NCBI GenBank assembly: GCA_021774735.1
Contig: JAJFIS010000047.1
Coordinates: forward strand, 1-64,000
Length of the DNA stretch: 64,000 bases
Direction of reading: 5' to 3'
From: Alphaproteobacteria bacterium
Lineage (GTDB): Bacteria; Pseudomonadota; Alphaproteobacteria; Sphingomonadales; Kordiimonadaceae
In this document: piece by piece, positions 45,352 to 55,611 of the stretch
Numbering within the stretch: the stretch's first letter is position 1
How the letters are laid out: each line of letters starts with the position of its first letter
Notes under the pieces: generated by a model
What the model saw: the letters and a program-made list of their open reading frames with translations, nothing else
What the model was told of the DNA's origin: nothing
The model's database searches: none
Translations under genes and position numbers: made by a program

Positions 45352-47263
45352 CCACTAACTTACTATCTGCCCCATCCATAATTTGCCGCATAGAAGATTC
45401 AAACATTAATAACGACCAAAGAGCCGTACCATTTTGACCAACACCTGATATATGCTGATCAAGAAGCTTATTCATATAACTACGATCAAAAATCCCCGTA
45501 TCCAACAGATGTTCACTATTGATGGCGCTGCGCACACGTTCTTTTAACGGACCTTTAAACCAAGTGCCGATGGGAACCGCAAATCCCATTTTTGGCCGGT
45601 AAAGAATGTCCTTTGGCAAATATGATTCTAGGGCTTTTTTGAAGACATATTTACCTTCGCCAGACTTCAAACATTCGGCGGAGGATATACATGTGGACCA
45701 TTCAATGAATTTATGATCAAGGAGTGGCGCCCTAACCTCTAAGGAATGTGCCATTGAAGCCCTATCAACCTTTGTCAATATATCGCCAGGTAAATAGGTT
45801 TTAAAGTCACCATATTGCGCCCGGGACAAATGATTGTCAGCTGGTGCATTATCCATGAATGACTTTAGAATTTCTACGCCGTTATAACTTCCCAATTGTT
45901 TCTGCATACCAGTGCTATAGAGCATCGTTCGTTGACGGTCCGGAAGGGTGGATACCGAATTAAAATAGGCCTCAGACGATGAATGAGATAGCGACTGCAA
46001 TGTGCTTTTAGCTCTAAGAAACTTTGGTGCCCAGTCCATTTTGGGGTATAAACTTGCAAGCGTACCAAATACAGGACGTCTGAATCCAAGAGGCAATTTA
46101 CTGCGTATATTTTCTTCATAGTCATGCCAACGATAGCGCCGGTAACCCGCAAACAACTCATCGCCACCATCACCCGATAGTGCCACCGTCACATTCTCGC
46201 GCGCAAGCTCACAGACACGGTATGTAGGGATAGCAGAACTATCCGCATAGGGCTCATCATAAAACCCCGCTAATTTATCGACAAGATCAAAGTCACTTGG
46301 ATCAATCATCCTAGTAAAATGGTTGGTTCCATACTGTTCGGCCACACTTAATGCATAATCAGACTCGTCATGGTCCTTCTGCTCAAATCCAATCGAACAT
46401 GTATTAACAGGGCCTTTGCTCAGGCCCGCCATCATGGCCACAATGGCGCTAGAATCCACACCACCAGACAAAAAGGCCCCAAGAGGTACATCTGAGACCA
46501 AACGGACGTTCACCGCTTCACGCAGCCGCTCAATAAGCTCGTGCCCAATATCCTCTGCACTTCCAAGTTTTTGATCGTTAAAACTTAAATCCCAATATTG
46601 TGTTGGCTCAACTTCCCCTGCGCCTTCATGTACCAAAATCTTATGCCCGGGAGGCAGTTTTTTAACGCCTTCTAAAATTGTCTTAGGATCAGGAACATAA
46701 CCATAGGAGAAATAATCCTCAACCGCATCTATACGCAATTTACGCGTCAATGCCGGGTGCTGCAGCAAGGCTTTCATTTCTGAGCCAAAGACCAATTCGC
46801 CAGTGGGCAAAAAGGCATAATAGAGAGGTTTAATCCCTACTCTATCGCGTGCCATGAAAAATGTGCGGTCACGTCGGTCATATATAACAAAGGCAAACAT
46901 CCCACGTAGCCTATCAACGCAGTCAGGTCCCCACTCTAACCATGCGCTCAATAATACTTCGGTATCAGACTTTGTACGAAACGGATAGCCAAGCCCCTCT
47001 AGTTCCCGCCTGATTTCCATGAAGTTATAAATTTCTCCATTAAAGACCATAATGGCACGTCCATCATGACTTTCAAATGGCTGTTGACCTGTGGCAATAT
47101 CAATGACCGACAACCGCCGATGACCAAGAGCCAAGCCATCTTCCATATGCAGCCCGAACTCATCAGGGCCCCTGTGACTAAGCGAATGTGTCATCCGCTC
47201 TAAAACGGACTTATCAAGTGGTCGGCGTTGTGTTGCGTCAAATATTCCAGCTATTCCGCACAT
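45338..47263 (-). CDS. XrtA-system amidotransferase (asparagine synthase family)
   Basis: 641 residues. The N-terminal class II glutaminase starts MCGIAGIFDATQRRPLDKSV with Cys2 intact, and has LSHRGPDEFG and VFNGEIYNFMEIRRELE. The synthetase domain has the PPi loop AFLSGGVDSSAIVAMMAGLS and ALSGDGGDELFAGYRRY. It resembles the amidotransferase type routinely encoded next to exosortase A, thought to amidate a sugar of the exopolysaccharide. It lies between the exosortase and protease genes. Confidence 0.88.
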   Translation of the reverse strand: MCGIAGIFDATQRRPLDKSVLERMTHSLSHRGPDEFGLHMEDGLALGHRRLSVIDIATGQQPFESHDGRAIMVFNGEIYNFMEIRRELEGLGYPFRTKSDTEVLLSAWLEWGPDCVDRLRGMFAFVIYDRRDRTFFMARDRVGIKPLYYAFLPTGELVFGSEMKALLQHPALTRKLRIDAVEDYFSYGYVPDPKTILEGVKKLPPGHKILVHEGAGEVEPTQYWDLSFNDQKLGSAEDIGHELIERLREAVNVRLVSDVPLGAFLSGGVDSSAIVAMMAGLSKGPVNTCSIGFEQKDHDESDYALSVAEQYGTNHFTRMIDPSDFDLVDKLAGFYDEPYADSSAIPTYRVCELARENVTVALSGDGGDELFAGYRRYRWHDYEENIRSKLPLGFRRPVFGTLASLYPKMDWAPKFLRAKSTLQSLSHSSSEAYFNSVSTLPDRQRTMLYSTGMQKQLGSYNGVEILKSFMDNAPADNHLSRAQYGDFKTYLPGDILTKVDRASMAHSLEVRAPLLDHKFIEWSTCISSAECLKSGEGKYVFKKALESYLPKDILYRPKMGFAVPIGTWFKGPLKERVRSAINSEHLLDTGIFDRSYMNKLLDQHISGVGQNGTALWSLLMFESSMRQIMDGADSKLVDGNA

Positions 47264-47290
47264 AGATTAACTCTACTTTCTAAAAAATAT

Positions 47291-48859
47291 TCACTGAACT
47301 TGTGAAGCAAAGTATAATTCCAAATTATCTATCGACAATACAAAGTCTTTCAATGTTTCGCGAGCGGCAGCTTCATCAGTTATGATAATTACAGATATAA
47401 GTAAAGCCCCCCCGGGAGCACCCCTGCCTCGCAGCCGTGAAACAACTGTGTCTAATTTTGCAGTGTAGTTATCAGCTATCAAACTGCCATCAATATAATA
47501 TATGGTCCAAGCCAAGCGCCGCTGCCCACCATGGTTGATGCGGGTCTCAATAACCTTTTCAAACATAAAGCCTGATGGAAGTTTTAGCATGGATTTGGCT
47601 GCATTCTCCCAATCTTGTCCGCCAACTGCATTGGTTTTTTGTACTAACTCTTTACCATCAATCTGGTTAAAATAATGTGCAGCATATACGGAAACCTGAC
47701 CCGAACTGTGCCGAAAAACACCGCGCTCATGTTTATCTGCATTGGCAAATATTGGGGTCCAACGTGCATCCGCCACAGACGAGCGACGCCAGCTAGTATG
47801 ATTTTCAAATATCTGGGCATTTTCCGCAGCGCTATTTACCTCAGCATTGATACCAGCCCCAGCAAAGTTTGTTGAGACAACAACAAAATAAACTGCAATC
47901 AATGGGGCGCTCAGCAATTTACCTTTAACATTGGAAATATTTATTTGGCTATCTTCCTCTTCAACATTCTGTCTTGCGTTAATTTGCTTCACATCGGAAA
48001 AACGCCAACCAATGGCTAAGAAAATCAATAAAATAAAAGTAAAAAATACATATCCATAAATAATATGGTCATAGCCAGTGGCATATTCCATATCGGTCCA
48101 ATGGGCAATTAGAACCAAAAACAGCGCCCTAAATCCATTGCCGATGATAGGAATGATAAAGGAGAGCAATATGATCGTTGCCTTGCGCCATATTGAATTA
48201 AAGCCCACATAGGCAAAAAAGGTGCCAACTGCCACCATGGCAATCATAAAGCGTACACCTGAGCAGGCTTCTGCTACTAAGAAATTACCGGCAGGAATAC
48301 TGATGAAAATACCGTCATGTTGCACGGGTATATCCAACAACTTAATGCCAGCCACAATGAATTCAGCAGTAAAGTCTTGTAAAATGGGAACAAACTGATC
48401 CCCAAATGGAACCGCAAAAGCCAAATATGCTACAGGGAAGAATAGTGTTTTTAGGGCTTTTTTACCAAATATAGCCAGAACACTGGCTTGGATCATACCG
48501 ACAAATCCTGCTTCCGATATCACATCTACCGAGGCAATCTCACCTAGAAACCATAAAGCACCCCCGGCAATCATGCCTAAAACACCGATCCAGCTGAATT
48601 CGGGCTTTACGCGATACAGGTCAGGCAATTTTTCATAAACAAGCCAACCGCAAATAAGTGGTATAATAAACCCATGATTAAACGAAGCTGACACCCACCA
48701 AGTGCGCACCATATGGGCACCTGTGTCATAAAAAAGGACCAGCATCAGCAATAGGACCGGAAACCAATATTTTAGCGCCCAATTTCGCCATACCAGTTTT
48801 GCATCAAGATTGTGAGCTTGAATATTCGTAGAATCTGATTTTGCTTCCACAGTTGACAT
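47291..48859 (-). CDS. xrtA: Exosortase A fused to an EpsI-type domain
   Basis: 522 residues. The N-terminal part (about 30-295) has eight or so membrane segments and the exosortase active-site residues: Cys199 in VAEACSGVRF, Arg244 in GNGFRALFL and His265 in YDHIIYGYVFF. After a charged linker (about 296-312) and one more membrane segment, residues to 522 form an EpsI-like periplasmic domain. Exosortases are thought to cut and transfer PEP-CTERM proteins at the inner membrane. No PEP-CTERM substrate was found in the window, so its targets are elsewhere. Confidence 0.92.
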   Translation of the reverse strand: MSTVEAKSDSTNIQAHNLDAKLVWRNWALKYWFPVLLLMLVLFYDTGAHMVRTWWVSASFNHGFIIPLICGWLVYEKLPDLYRVKPEFSWIGVLGMIAGGALWFLGEIASVDVISEAGFVGMIQASVLAIFGKKALKTLFFPVAYLAFAVPFGDQFVPILQDFTAEFIVAGIKLLDIPVQHDGIFISIPAGNFLVAEACSGVRFMIAMVAVGTFFAYVGFNSIWRKATIILLSFIIPIIGNGFRALFLVLIAHWTDMEYATGYDHIIYGYVFFTFILLIFLAIGWRFSDVKQINARQNVEEEDSQINISNVKGKLLSAPLIAVYFVVVSTNFAGAGINAEVNSAAENAQIFENHTSWRRSSVADARWTPIFANADKHERGVFRHSSGQVSVYAAHYFNQIDGKELVQKTNAVGGQDWENAAKSMLKLPSGFMFEKVIETRINHGGQRRLAWTIYYIDGSLIADNYTAKLDTVVSRLRGRGAPGGALLISVIIITDEAAARETLKDFVLSIDNLELYFASQVQ

Positions 48860-50068
48860 TCAGCAATCCTTAATCATTTTTTCTAATCCTGCCAAATTCG
48901 CGTCCCAACTATAATTATCCAACACCAATTGTCTGGCACGCTCGCCCATGGTGGTGGTATCCATCCCACCTTGCAACAGCTGAATGACGGTAGCCGCAAA
49001 GTCCACATCGCTTTCAGCAACGATCAAATCTTGCCCCGGCGTTGCCGTTATACCTTCAAAGCCCATTGGGGTCGTAATGACTGGCTTCGCCATTGCCATT
49101 GCTTCTAAAACCTTATTTTGAACCCCGCGCGCAATGCGCATGGGGGCAACAGCCAGTTTGCTTGCAGCCACAAAGGGGCGGACATCTTCTACCCTGCCCG
49201 TGACTGATATATGTTCTCGCAGTGCTAGCTCCTGAACTTTTTTATCCGGTTTGCCGCCGACGATATAAAACATTGCGTCTGGAACAACTTCAAGCACTTT
49301 AGGCCAAACATGGTCTGCAAACCAGACCACCGCATCCACATTTGCCCAATAATCCATAGCACCTGTGAAGGATACGCCGTTAGAGCCCATGGCAGGAATA
49401 TTTTCTAGCGCATGGTCAGGGCTGAAATAATCCGCATCAACGCCGTTATGCAATGCTGATACTTTGGACGCTATAGTCTTTGGTAAATGCGAGCAAAACA
49501 AGGCAACTTCATCATCTGTCACAAATATGCTTGCAGCTGTTTCCGTGCAAATTTTCTTCTCAAAAGCCAATAATGTCCGCGCTTCACGGTCATATATTGT
49601 ATTCAGGGGAAAGGATTTTGACTTGGCATATTGCTGCCATTTATCAGAATCCATATCAACGAAATCCATGATGACTGGAATGTTGCTAGCATGTTTCATA
49701 ACAAACCGCGCGGTGGCTGAAGAAAATAGGATAACAACATCCACATCTCTGGCGCCGATAAGACCGTCAACATAGGATTGAAGTTTTTTTGACCGATACC
49801 ACGAAACTGACAGTGGCTCACCGGTTAAAAAGCCACGCAGCACATTGTAAATTTTTTTGAACCTGCTTGTCAGGTCAATAACATTCACGCTGCTGCATTG
49901 CTTTCTAAGAAAATCCACATGCGCAAAATCCGCAGGGTCATCCACAAAGCAACCAAGATGCACTTGATGGGATTTAAGGAGGTACTTTAGCATATTCCAA
50001 GATCGTATCTTATCGCCTTTATTGGGCGGATACGGCATCCTATGTGCGAGAAATAATATTCTAGCCAA
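48860..50068 (-). CDS. XrtA-associated glycosyltransferase (TIGR03087/Stp1-like)
   Basis: 402 residues, GT-B fold, family 4-like: opening LFLAHRMPYPPNKGDKIRSW, a signature of this exosortase-linked family; nucleotide-sugar site segments ALHNGVDADYFSPDH, GAMDYWANVDAVVWF, ISVTGRVEDVRPFVAASKLA and APMRIARGVQNKVLEAMAMA. The start is TTG with AAGGAAA upstream. It probably adds a sugar during exopolysaccharide assembly in the cytoplasm. Confidence 0.88.
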   Translation of the reverse strand: MARILFLAHRMPYPPNKGDKIRSWNMLKYLLKSHQVHLGCFVDDPADFAHVDFLRKQCSSVNVIDLTSRFKKIYNVLRGFLTGEPLSVSWYRSKKLQSYVDGLIGARDVDVVILFSSATARFVMKHASNIPVIMDFVDMDSDKWQQYAKSKSFPLNTIYDREARTLLAFEKKICTETAASIFVTDDEVALFCSHLPKTIASKVSALHNGVDADYFSPDHALENIPAMGSNGVSFTGAMDYWANVDAVVWFADHVWPKVLEVVPDAMFYIVGGKPDKKVQELALREHISVTGRVEDVRPFVAASKLAVAPMRIARGVQNKVLEAMAMAKPVITTPMGFEGITATPGQDLIVAESDVDFAATVIQLLQGGMDTTTMGERARQLVLDNYSWDANLAGLEKMIKDC

Positions 50069-50085
50069 CTGCTTTTTCCTTATAG

Positions 50086-51117
50086 TTAACCTAAGCTTCG
50101 AGAGATTAACGGCCCTAATAAGTTCGCTAGCGGTAAGGGCAATTTTTGCCAGCTATTCACTAGCAACTTATATTTTGGATTATTGGGGTTAACATCGGGC
50201 AGCTCTTCGCCTTCGGCCAAAAGATATTCATAAATCAGCGGTTCTGGATCAAAACCCCAATTTTTCTTAAATTTATATGCGCCGGTATCTACTTTTGAAC
50301 GGCCAAAATCAAAAAGGCGATATCCCCGCTGCCGCGCACTTTCCATCAGGGCCCAATACATATAATCATTGGCCGCAAATTGACGGGCATCCGTGGTGCC
50401 ACCGCCATAATATGGAATGACTTCATCTTTATAGTAAAAGCTGAGAACCGCAGTAAGGGCTGTGCCATCCGGTTTCCGCACCGTTAAAACATCCACGGCA
50501 TCGCCGAAAACGTCCAAAAGCGCCTTAAACAGTTTCTTAGGAAATACTGGGGTGCCTAGATTGCGAACACTGGTCGCATACATGGTGAAAAAAGTATCTA
50601 CATCACGGCCTAGATCATGGGTGAGTTCAAATTTAAAAGCTTTACGCACCATGGCCCGCTGCTTACGGGGTATCGCCAGCATATTAACTTCCGCGTCAGC
50701 ATCTATGGCCTTGCGAAAGGTAACATATGTTTCTTCTTTAGCGACCCAGTGCGGGCGAGTTCTACCCCGGGATCTATATTCAACATATTGTACGCCAAGA
50801 GACGGCAAAAGTTCAGCCGCAGCTTTATCCAGAGCCTCATGCGCTTCTTGGCTATCCGCCAAAGGGCCACCATAAACAGCGAAGCCACTGGATATTAAGG
50901 CATTAGTGAAAATTCTGCTTCTTATATGGGTAAGAGGCAAAAGGCCGACAATCTTCCCATCCTCCTCGGCTATAATCCACGGGCATGGGTGACCAAAAGC
51001 CCGCTTCATAACCTCAATCCAGCCTGTTAAGTGAAAAAAGCTACCCTCCGGGTGCTCCAGAACAAAGCTATCTACGGCAGAGCAATCACTAGGCGCTATA
51101 GAGCGGGTCGTAATCAC
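50086..51117 (-). CDS. FemAB-like XrtA-system acyl/aminoacyl transferase
   Basis: 343 residues of the FemAB/GNAT-related family: FFHLTGWIEVMKRAFGHPCP, GLLPLTHIRSRIF, SSGFAVYGGPLA, VYATSVRNLGTPVFPKKLFK-like segment, AVLSFYYKDEVIPYYGGGTT and LFDFGRSKVDTGAYKFKKNW. The end part matches the known XrtA-linked group. The start GTG overlaps the stop of the deacetylase gene (GTGA). It probably decorates the exopolysaccharide with an acyl or amino-acid group. Confidence 0.85.
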   Translation of the reverse strand: MITTRSIAPSDCSAVDSFVLEHPEGSFFHLTGWIEVMKRAFGHPCPWIIAEEDGKIVGLLPLTHIRSRIFTNALISSGFAVYGGPLADSQEAHEALDKAAAELLPSLGVQYVEYRSRGRTRPHWVAKEETYVTFRKAIDADAEVNMLAIPRKQRAMVRKAFKFELTHDLGRDVDTFFTMYATSVRNLGTPVFPKKLFKALLDVFGDAVDVLTVRKPDGTALTAVLSFYYKDEVIPYYGGGTTDARQFAANDYMYWALMESARQRGYRLFDFGRSKVDTGAYKFKKNWGFDPEPLIYEYLLAEGEELPDVNPNNPKYKLLVNSWQKLPLPLANLLGPLISRSLG

Positions 51118-52028
51118 GAAATAGCTTCCTTCCCACTATTCGAAGTCAAAAATATCTCATCCATTCTTCCCCAGCTAAAGTCATCCAAAGCGCGCTGTAG
51201 TTTACCAGCCATTTTATTGATCTTGGTATAATGACGCAGACGAGACTTTAGCGGAGCATGGCTTTGCCTTGGTTGGCCGGTATCAACTTCCCAAGGGTGA
51301 AAATAAAAAATGCAGGATTCTTGATCAATTTTATTGACCTTTTTCATTGCCCAACGACTAATTTGATAGGGCAAAAGCCTAAAATAACCACCGCCGCCAC
51401 AGGGAATTTTTTTACCCAAAATATCAACCGTAGTAACTGGTAATTCGACCATCTCAGCACCAGTAACAGGCTTAAAAGCGAAACGCGGTGCAGTTGGCAT
51501 GCCATAATGATCATGGTGAATAGGATATACGCTCGAGGAATATTTATAACCCTCCTCGGCCAGCACCTCTAATGCCCATAGATTTTTGGTGCCTATAGAA
51601 AAACTTGGTGCCCGATAACCAACAATGGCAGCACCACCTGCATCCTCAAGAATCGTTTTTGATTTATGCAGGTCGGCACGAAAGGATGAAGCAGTTAAGG
51701 ATGTTATGCGGTCGTGATCATAGCCATGACTAGCGAGCTCATGACCCTCATCAACAATACGGCGGATCAAGCTTTTGTGACGCTCACCTACCCAGCCAAG
51801 GCAGAAAAAAGTTGCCTTAACATCAGCAGCATTAAATTGATCAAGAACCAATTCCGTAGAATAAACAGCGCGGGACTGCATCTTATCCCAATTTGACTTA
51901 TCGATACAATTTTCAAACGCACCAACTTGGAAATATTCCTCTACATCAACGCTCATTGCATTGATGATCGAGCCATTTAGGGCACGGGGTATGTTTATTT
52001 GCTTGAAGGCGTTTGGGTCAACCGCCAT
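51114..52028 (-). CDS. XrtA-system polysaccharide deacetylase
   Basis: 304 residues with a NodB-type domain: MSVDVEEYFQVGAFEN (catalytic Asp motif), ATFFCLGWVGERH, HELASHGYDHDRI with metal-binding His pair, GYRAPSFSIGTKN, and FYFHPWEVDTGQP near the C-terminus. The family removes N-acetyl groups from amino sugars in an exopolysaccharide. No signal peptide is evident, so it may act in the cytoplasm or at the membrane. It overlaps the ATPase gene by 11 bp. Confidence 0.9.
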   Translation of the reverse strand: MAVDPNAFKQINIPRALNGSIINAMSVDVEEYFQVGAFENCIDKSNWDKMQSRAVYSTELVLDQFNAADVKATFFCLGWVGERHKSLIRRIVDEGHELASHGYDHDRITSLTASSFRADLHKSKTILEDAGGAAIVGYRAPSFSIGTKNLWALEVLAEEGYKYSSSVYPIHHDHYGMPTAPRFAFKPVTGAEMVELPVTTVDILGKKIPCGGGGYFRLLPYQISRWAMKKVNKIDQESCIFYFHPWEVDTGQPRQSHAPLKSRLRHYTKINKMAGKLQRALDDFSWGRMDEIFLTSNSGKEAIS

Positions 52029-53121
52029 TACCAGAACCCTTGTCTGCTTTCATGACCATCCCCATGATGTCGACAAGTTTTCGCAGGCTAATGTCATGCG
52101 CTTCAACATATTGCTCTATAAGCGCAAGCCTTGCATTCAACTGTATGATATCTTCCATATCAATATTTGAAAGTGATGAATTAGACACAACTCCACTATC
52201 CATTTTGGTTGGAAGGGGCGTAACATTACCAGCTGACTGTGCTGCAATGGGTCCAGTACCACTTTGAGTGTCCGCCTGAGGAACATATTTAGGCCCTGTG
52301 GTTGGAGTTGCATCAGATTCTAAATCTGCAACAACATCAGCAACGACACCTTTATCAATTTTGGTCAGTTCTTCAATACCACCAAACAGCAATATTCGTG
52401 AACAAAGCGTGTTTAAGCGCCTTGGAACACCCTGTGAATATTCATAAATTGCTTCAATGGCACTTTCTTCGAAGGACGGTGTGCCTGTCCAGCCAACCAA
52501 TTTCAAACGGTGCTCAATATAGCCATCAAGCTCTTCCCTAGCCATTGGCTCCAAGTGGTGTGTCGCGATGACCCGTTGGCGCAATTGTTCCAACTCTGGT
52601 GAAAAAGCTAACTTATCGCGAAATTCGGGTTGACCGAGTAAAAAACTTTGCATCAAGGCGCGGTTTTCAATTTGGAAATTCGACAACATGCGCAGTTCTT
52701 CAAGGGCACCGACATTCAAGTTTTGCGCTTCATCAACAATCAGCAAAACACGTCTACCCGCTTCGTATTGGGCGCGTAAGAACCGTTCAATCCTGCCCAG
52801 AAGTTTAGCTTTGTCATTATCGTCTGAATCCAGACCAAAGGCCGAAACCACCATACGCAATAGGTCATCGGCTTCAAGCTGCGTACTTGTAACAGTTGCT
52901 AGGACATATTCTTCAAGGTCTAGAGTGTCAAACAAATGCCCGACAAGTGTCGTTTTTCCCGCACCAATATCACCAGTGATGATGATAAACCCTTCCCCTT
53001 GGTTCAAGCCATAGGTTAAGTAGGCCATGGCCTTCTTATGTGTGCGTGAATCAAACCAAAACTTGGGATCAGGTGTAAGCTTAAAGGGCCGCCCTGTGAA
53101 ATTATAAAAGCCTTCATACAT
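52018..53121 (-). CDS. XrtA-associated AAA ATPase (ExeA-like)
   Basis: 367 residues. The AAA core has Walker A GDIGAGKTTLVGH (about 50-60), Walker B RVLLIVDEAQNLN and an arginine-rich sensor region (LEQLRQRVIATHHL); YSQGVPRRLNTLCSRILLFG is a family signature. The C-terminal about 100 residues are variable with a final helix. Similar ExeA-like ATPases are regularly encoded in exosortase A loci; how it supports export is not known. Confidence 0.88.
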   Translation of the reverse strand: MYEGFYNFTGRPFKLTPDPKFWFDSRTHKKAMAYLTYGLNQGEGFIIITGDIGAGKTTLVGHLFDTLDLEEYVLATVTSTQLEADDLLRMVVSAFGLDSDDNDKAKLLGRIERFLRAQYEAGRRVLLIVDEAQNLNVGALEELRMLSNFQIENRALMQSFLLGQPEFRDKLAFSPELEQLRQRVIATHHLEPMAREELDGYIEHRLKLVGWTGTPSFEESAIEAIYEYSQGVPRRLNTLCSRILLFGGIEELTKIDKGVVADVVADLESDATPTTGPKYVPQADTQSGTGPIAAQSAGNVTPLPTKMDSGVVSNSSLSNIDMEDIIQLNARLALIEQYVEAHDISLRKLVDIMGMVMKADKGSGNGG

Positions 53122-53127
53122 TGATGT

Positions 53128-54600
53128 TTAGAAGTTCCCTCTGATGAAAAACTGAAGTGAATTTTCCTTAATATCACCGTTTGCCACATTCGACAGGCGC
53201 TGCGAATAATTATAGGAAATACCTGTCGTCATGTAACGTGAGAGATTGCGGTTCAAGGCAAATCTGCCATAAAAGAAATGGTCTTCCCTGTTACTATTCT
53301 CAATATCATTCCGGCGGTAGTTAACATTTACGTCCAAATTAGTTTTACGGTCTAGGTCATGCCTATAACCGCTGCTAACGCCCCACGATTTAGCCTCACC
53401 AGCATTACCATCAAAACTACGTCGCTCTATCGAAAAATTACCATAAACACTGCTTCTAGTGTGTTTCCATGTAAAGCCTAACCGACCAATTTTATTACGG
53501 AAGTCCACATCGGAAAAGTCGAATGCAGGTGCCGTTTGAGATTGGGGAATGTCGAATTGATCAACAACCCCAAGGTCAGGGTTGACGTTTAAGGATGAGT
53601 TGATATTAGCAAAATTAGTCGCATTTGATGATAAACCATCTGAATAAGAGCCATTAATATTAATCCGTGGTGTAACACGGTAATTCAAGGTCACTGTACT
53701 TGTTGTACGTTTGCCCGCACGACCAAAGCGTGCCAACAAACTTGTCCGGCTACTTGGGGTTAACCTTACACCAGCATCCCAGACAAAGCCGTCTCTACCC
53801 AATATGCGAGTTCGCAAATTACTGCTACCATACCCCGCGCTTCCCAAAATTGAAATGCCGCGTGCCAGCCTATATTCAATGGTGCCACGGGTTGTAGCTT
53901 GGCTAAAATCCCGAACATTGGCATTATCACGGTCAACTTTTGCATAATTAGTTTCAGCGGTAAATCGAAGCCGATTAAACCGATCACCAGTGTCTGCAAC
54001 ACCATAAATGGAATGGGTCAGCGTATCTGAGAATTGAAAGCTCAGTGGATTTGCTGTTGCAGAATCCGCTGACGATAAAATCATGCTAGCACTATATGTT
54101 AAACTCCAATCAGCAAGGGCCGCCACCCGGCCTTTAAGGCGCGGCGATATCATATAGTTCTGAACAGTCCGACGATTACCGCTTCTATTAGCTTGATTAC
54201 TAGAAAACCCAAGGCTGCGATCAAAAAATGTTTGCCTAACGCTAGCAAGTCCAGAAATATCAAAATGTTCCCGGATGACATCAACATTCACCCGCGTGAA
54301 AAGAGAATGTCTTAAATCTGTATCATCAGTATTACCAAAATAGAGGAAATTTGCCTCATAGTCCGATTGTAAAGAAATTCTTGAATTTTCAATGAACACA
54401 GATACGCCAGGCGAAAAACGCCCAATAATATCATTCTGTGTATTTGTGTCAGTAAGATTTACATTATCTGTCAAAATTACAGAGCCGGTAAATCTTGGCA
54501 CAATGCGAATGGGATCAGCCGATACCATTCCAAGCGGCAATAATACTGATATGAGGGCGCTACTCATTAGCAACCTAGAAAACCTACTCCCCGAAACCAT
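53128..54600 (-). CDS. XrtA-system outer-membrane beta-barrel protein (TIGR03016-like)
   Basis: 490 residues from the ATG at 54600, which has AGGAGG at proper distance. A signal peptide (LLMSSALISVLLPLGMVSAD) is followed by alternating polar/aromatic strands throughout, as in the exosortase-linked outer-membrane family (for example SLGFSSNQANRSGNRRTVQN, LGFTWKHTRSSVYGNFSIER), ending in a terminal strand LQFFIRGNF. It overlaps the end of the tyrosine kinase gene region. It is a candidate outer-membrane exit or anchor for the polysaccharide. Confidence 0.85.
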   Translation of the reverse strand: MVSGSRFSRLLMSSALISVLLPLGMVSADPIRIVPRFTGSVILTDNVNLTDTNTQNDIIGRFSPGVSVFIENSRISLQSDYEANFLYFGNTDDTDLRHSLFTRVNVDVIREHFDISGLASVRQTFFDRSLGFSSNQANRSGNRRTVQNYMISPRLKGRVAALADWSLTYSASMILSSADSATANPLSFQFSDTLTHSIYGVADTGDRFNRLRFTAETNYAKVDRDNANVRDFSQATTRGTIEYRLARGISILGSAGYGSSNLRTRILGRDGFVWDAGVRLTPSSRTSLLARFGRAGKRTTSTVTLNYRVTPRININGSYSDGLSSNATNFANINSSLNVNPDLGVVDQFDIPQSQTAPAFDFSDVDFRNKIGRLGFTWKHTRSSVYGNFSIERRSFDGNAGEAKSWGVSSGYRHDLDRKTNLDVNVNYRRNDIENSNREDHFFYGRFALNRNLSRYMTTGISYNYSQRLSNVANGDIKENSLQFFIRGNF

Positions 54601-54614
54601 ATGTTTGCTCCTCC

Positions 54615-55586
54615 TCAACGTCCACCATACCCATAATAAGTTGCAAATTTCTTGCTACTACCGCTAAATTTTGTGCGGTTTAAAAGTAAATTGATATTCT
54701 CGCATGCGCTAACCATTGGAATTGCTTCCTGAATCTGCGGCTCTGTTGTATTTTCAGCTTCAATAACAAATACAATTTGCCCCATATGCAAAGCCAAAAC
54801 AGATGATGCACTGCTTGCTAGGGTTGGGGGTGAATCAAAAATTACGATACGGTCAGGATACCGCTCTGCTATCTCATCCACGATTTTTCCCATCCGGTCA
54901 CTAGCCAGCAATTCTGTTGTTCTATTATGTTGCCGTCCTGCCGGCAAAATAGCAAAATTTGGAATATTAGTGCGCAAAAGATAGTCACCAACATCTAATG
55001 ATGGGTCTGCTACTACGTCCATTAACCCCTTACCACCAGCAACACCTAAACGGCTTAGAACTTCAGGTTTTGAAAAATCTGCATCTACCAAAAGAACCGT
55101 CACATCTTGCTCGCTGGCAATCGAAAGTGCCAAATTAATAGCACAATATGTTTTACCTTCATTTGGATTGGCGCTGGTAATTAAAATCATATTACCGTTG
55201 TTAATCTTACCATCACCTTCTGCGAAGGAATTTAAAATTAATTGCCGTTTGATAATCCTGAACTCTTCCGCCATCAATGTTGGAGCCATATCAGGCATGA
55301 TATAGCCCTCTTCCCGTAAGCTTACCAGATCAAGGGAAACCTGTTTGCTTCCATTACGCTCAGAATGTGCAGAGCTGACCGTTTTGGCTGGCTGGGGTGA
55401 AGGGGCAATAGTTTCAGGCGATGGTGCGGGGGCATTAGCTTCCCCAGCAACAGATTTCTCGATCATTGAAGCAGGGACCTTTAAGTCTTGCTCGTCTGCA
55501 TTACCTGTTTTATTTGTGGCGCGCTCAAGAAGTGACTTCTTTTCTTCATTCTTGAGCTTTTGTGCGGCACGTTCGATCAAATCCAT
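54615..55586 (-). CDS. XrtA-associated tyrosine autokinase
   Basis: 323 residues. The bacterial tyrosine-kinase (CpsD/CapB-like) domain shows the Walker A variant SANPNEGKTYCAINLALSIA, Walker A' VLLVDADFSKPEV and Walker B-like VIFDSPPTLAS. The last residues FATYYGYGGR form a short tyrosine cluster, the usual autophosphorylation site. It regulates chain length and export together with the Wzz-type protein encoded just upstream. AAAAGGA precedes the ATG. Confidence 0.9.
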   Translation of the reverse strand: MDLIERAAQKLKNEEKKSLLERATNKTGNADEQDLKVPASMIEKSVAGEANAPAPSPETIAPSPQPAKTVSSAHSERNGSKQVSLDLVSLREEGYIMPDMAPTLMAEEFRIIKRQLILNSFAEGDGKINNGNMILITSANPNEGKTYCAINLALSIASEQDVTVLLVDADFSKPEVLSRLGVAGGKGLMDVVADPSLDVGDYLLRTNIPNFAILPAGRQHNRTTELLASDRMGKIVDEIAERYPDRIVIFDSPPTLASSASSVLALHMGQIVFVIEAENTTEPQIQEAIPMVSACENINLLLNRTKFSGSSKKFATYYGYGGR

Positions 55587-55611
55587 CGGAAATCCTTTTA
55601 ATTACAGCGCA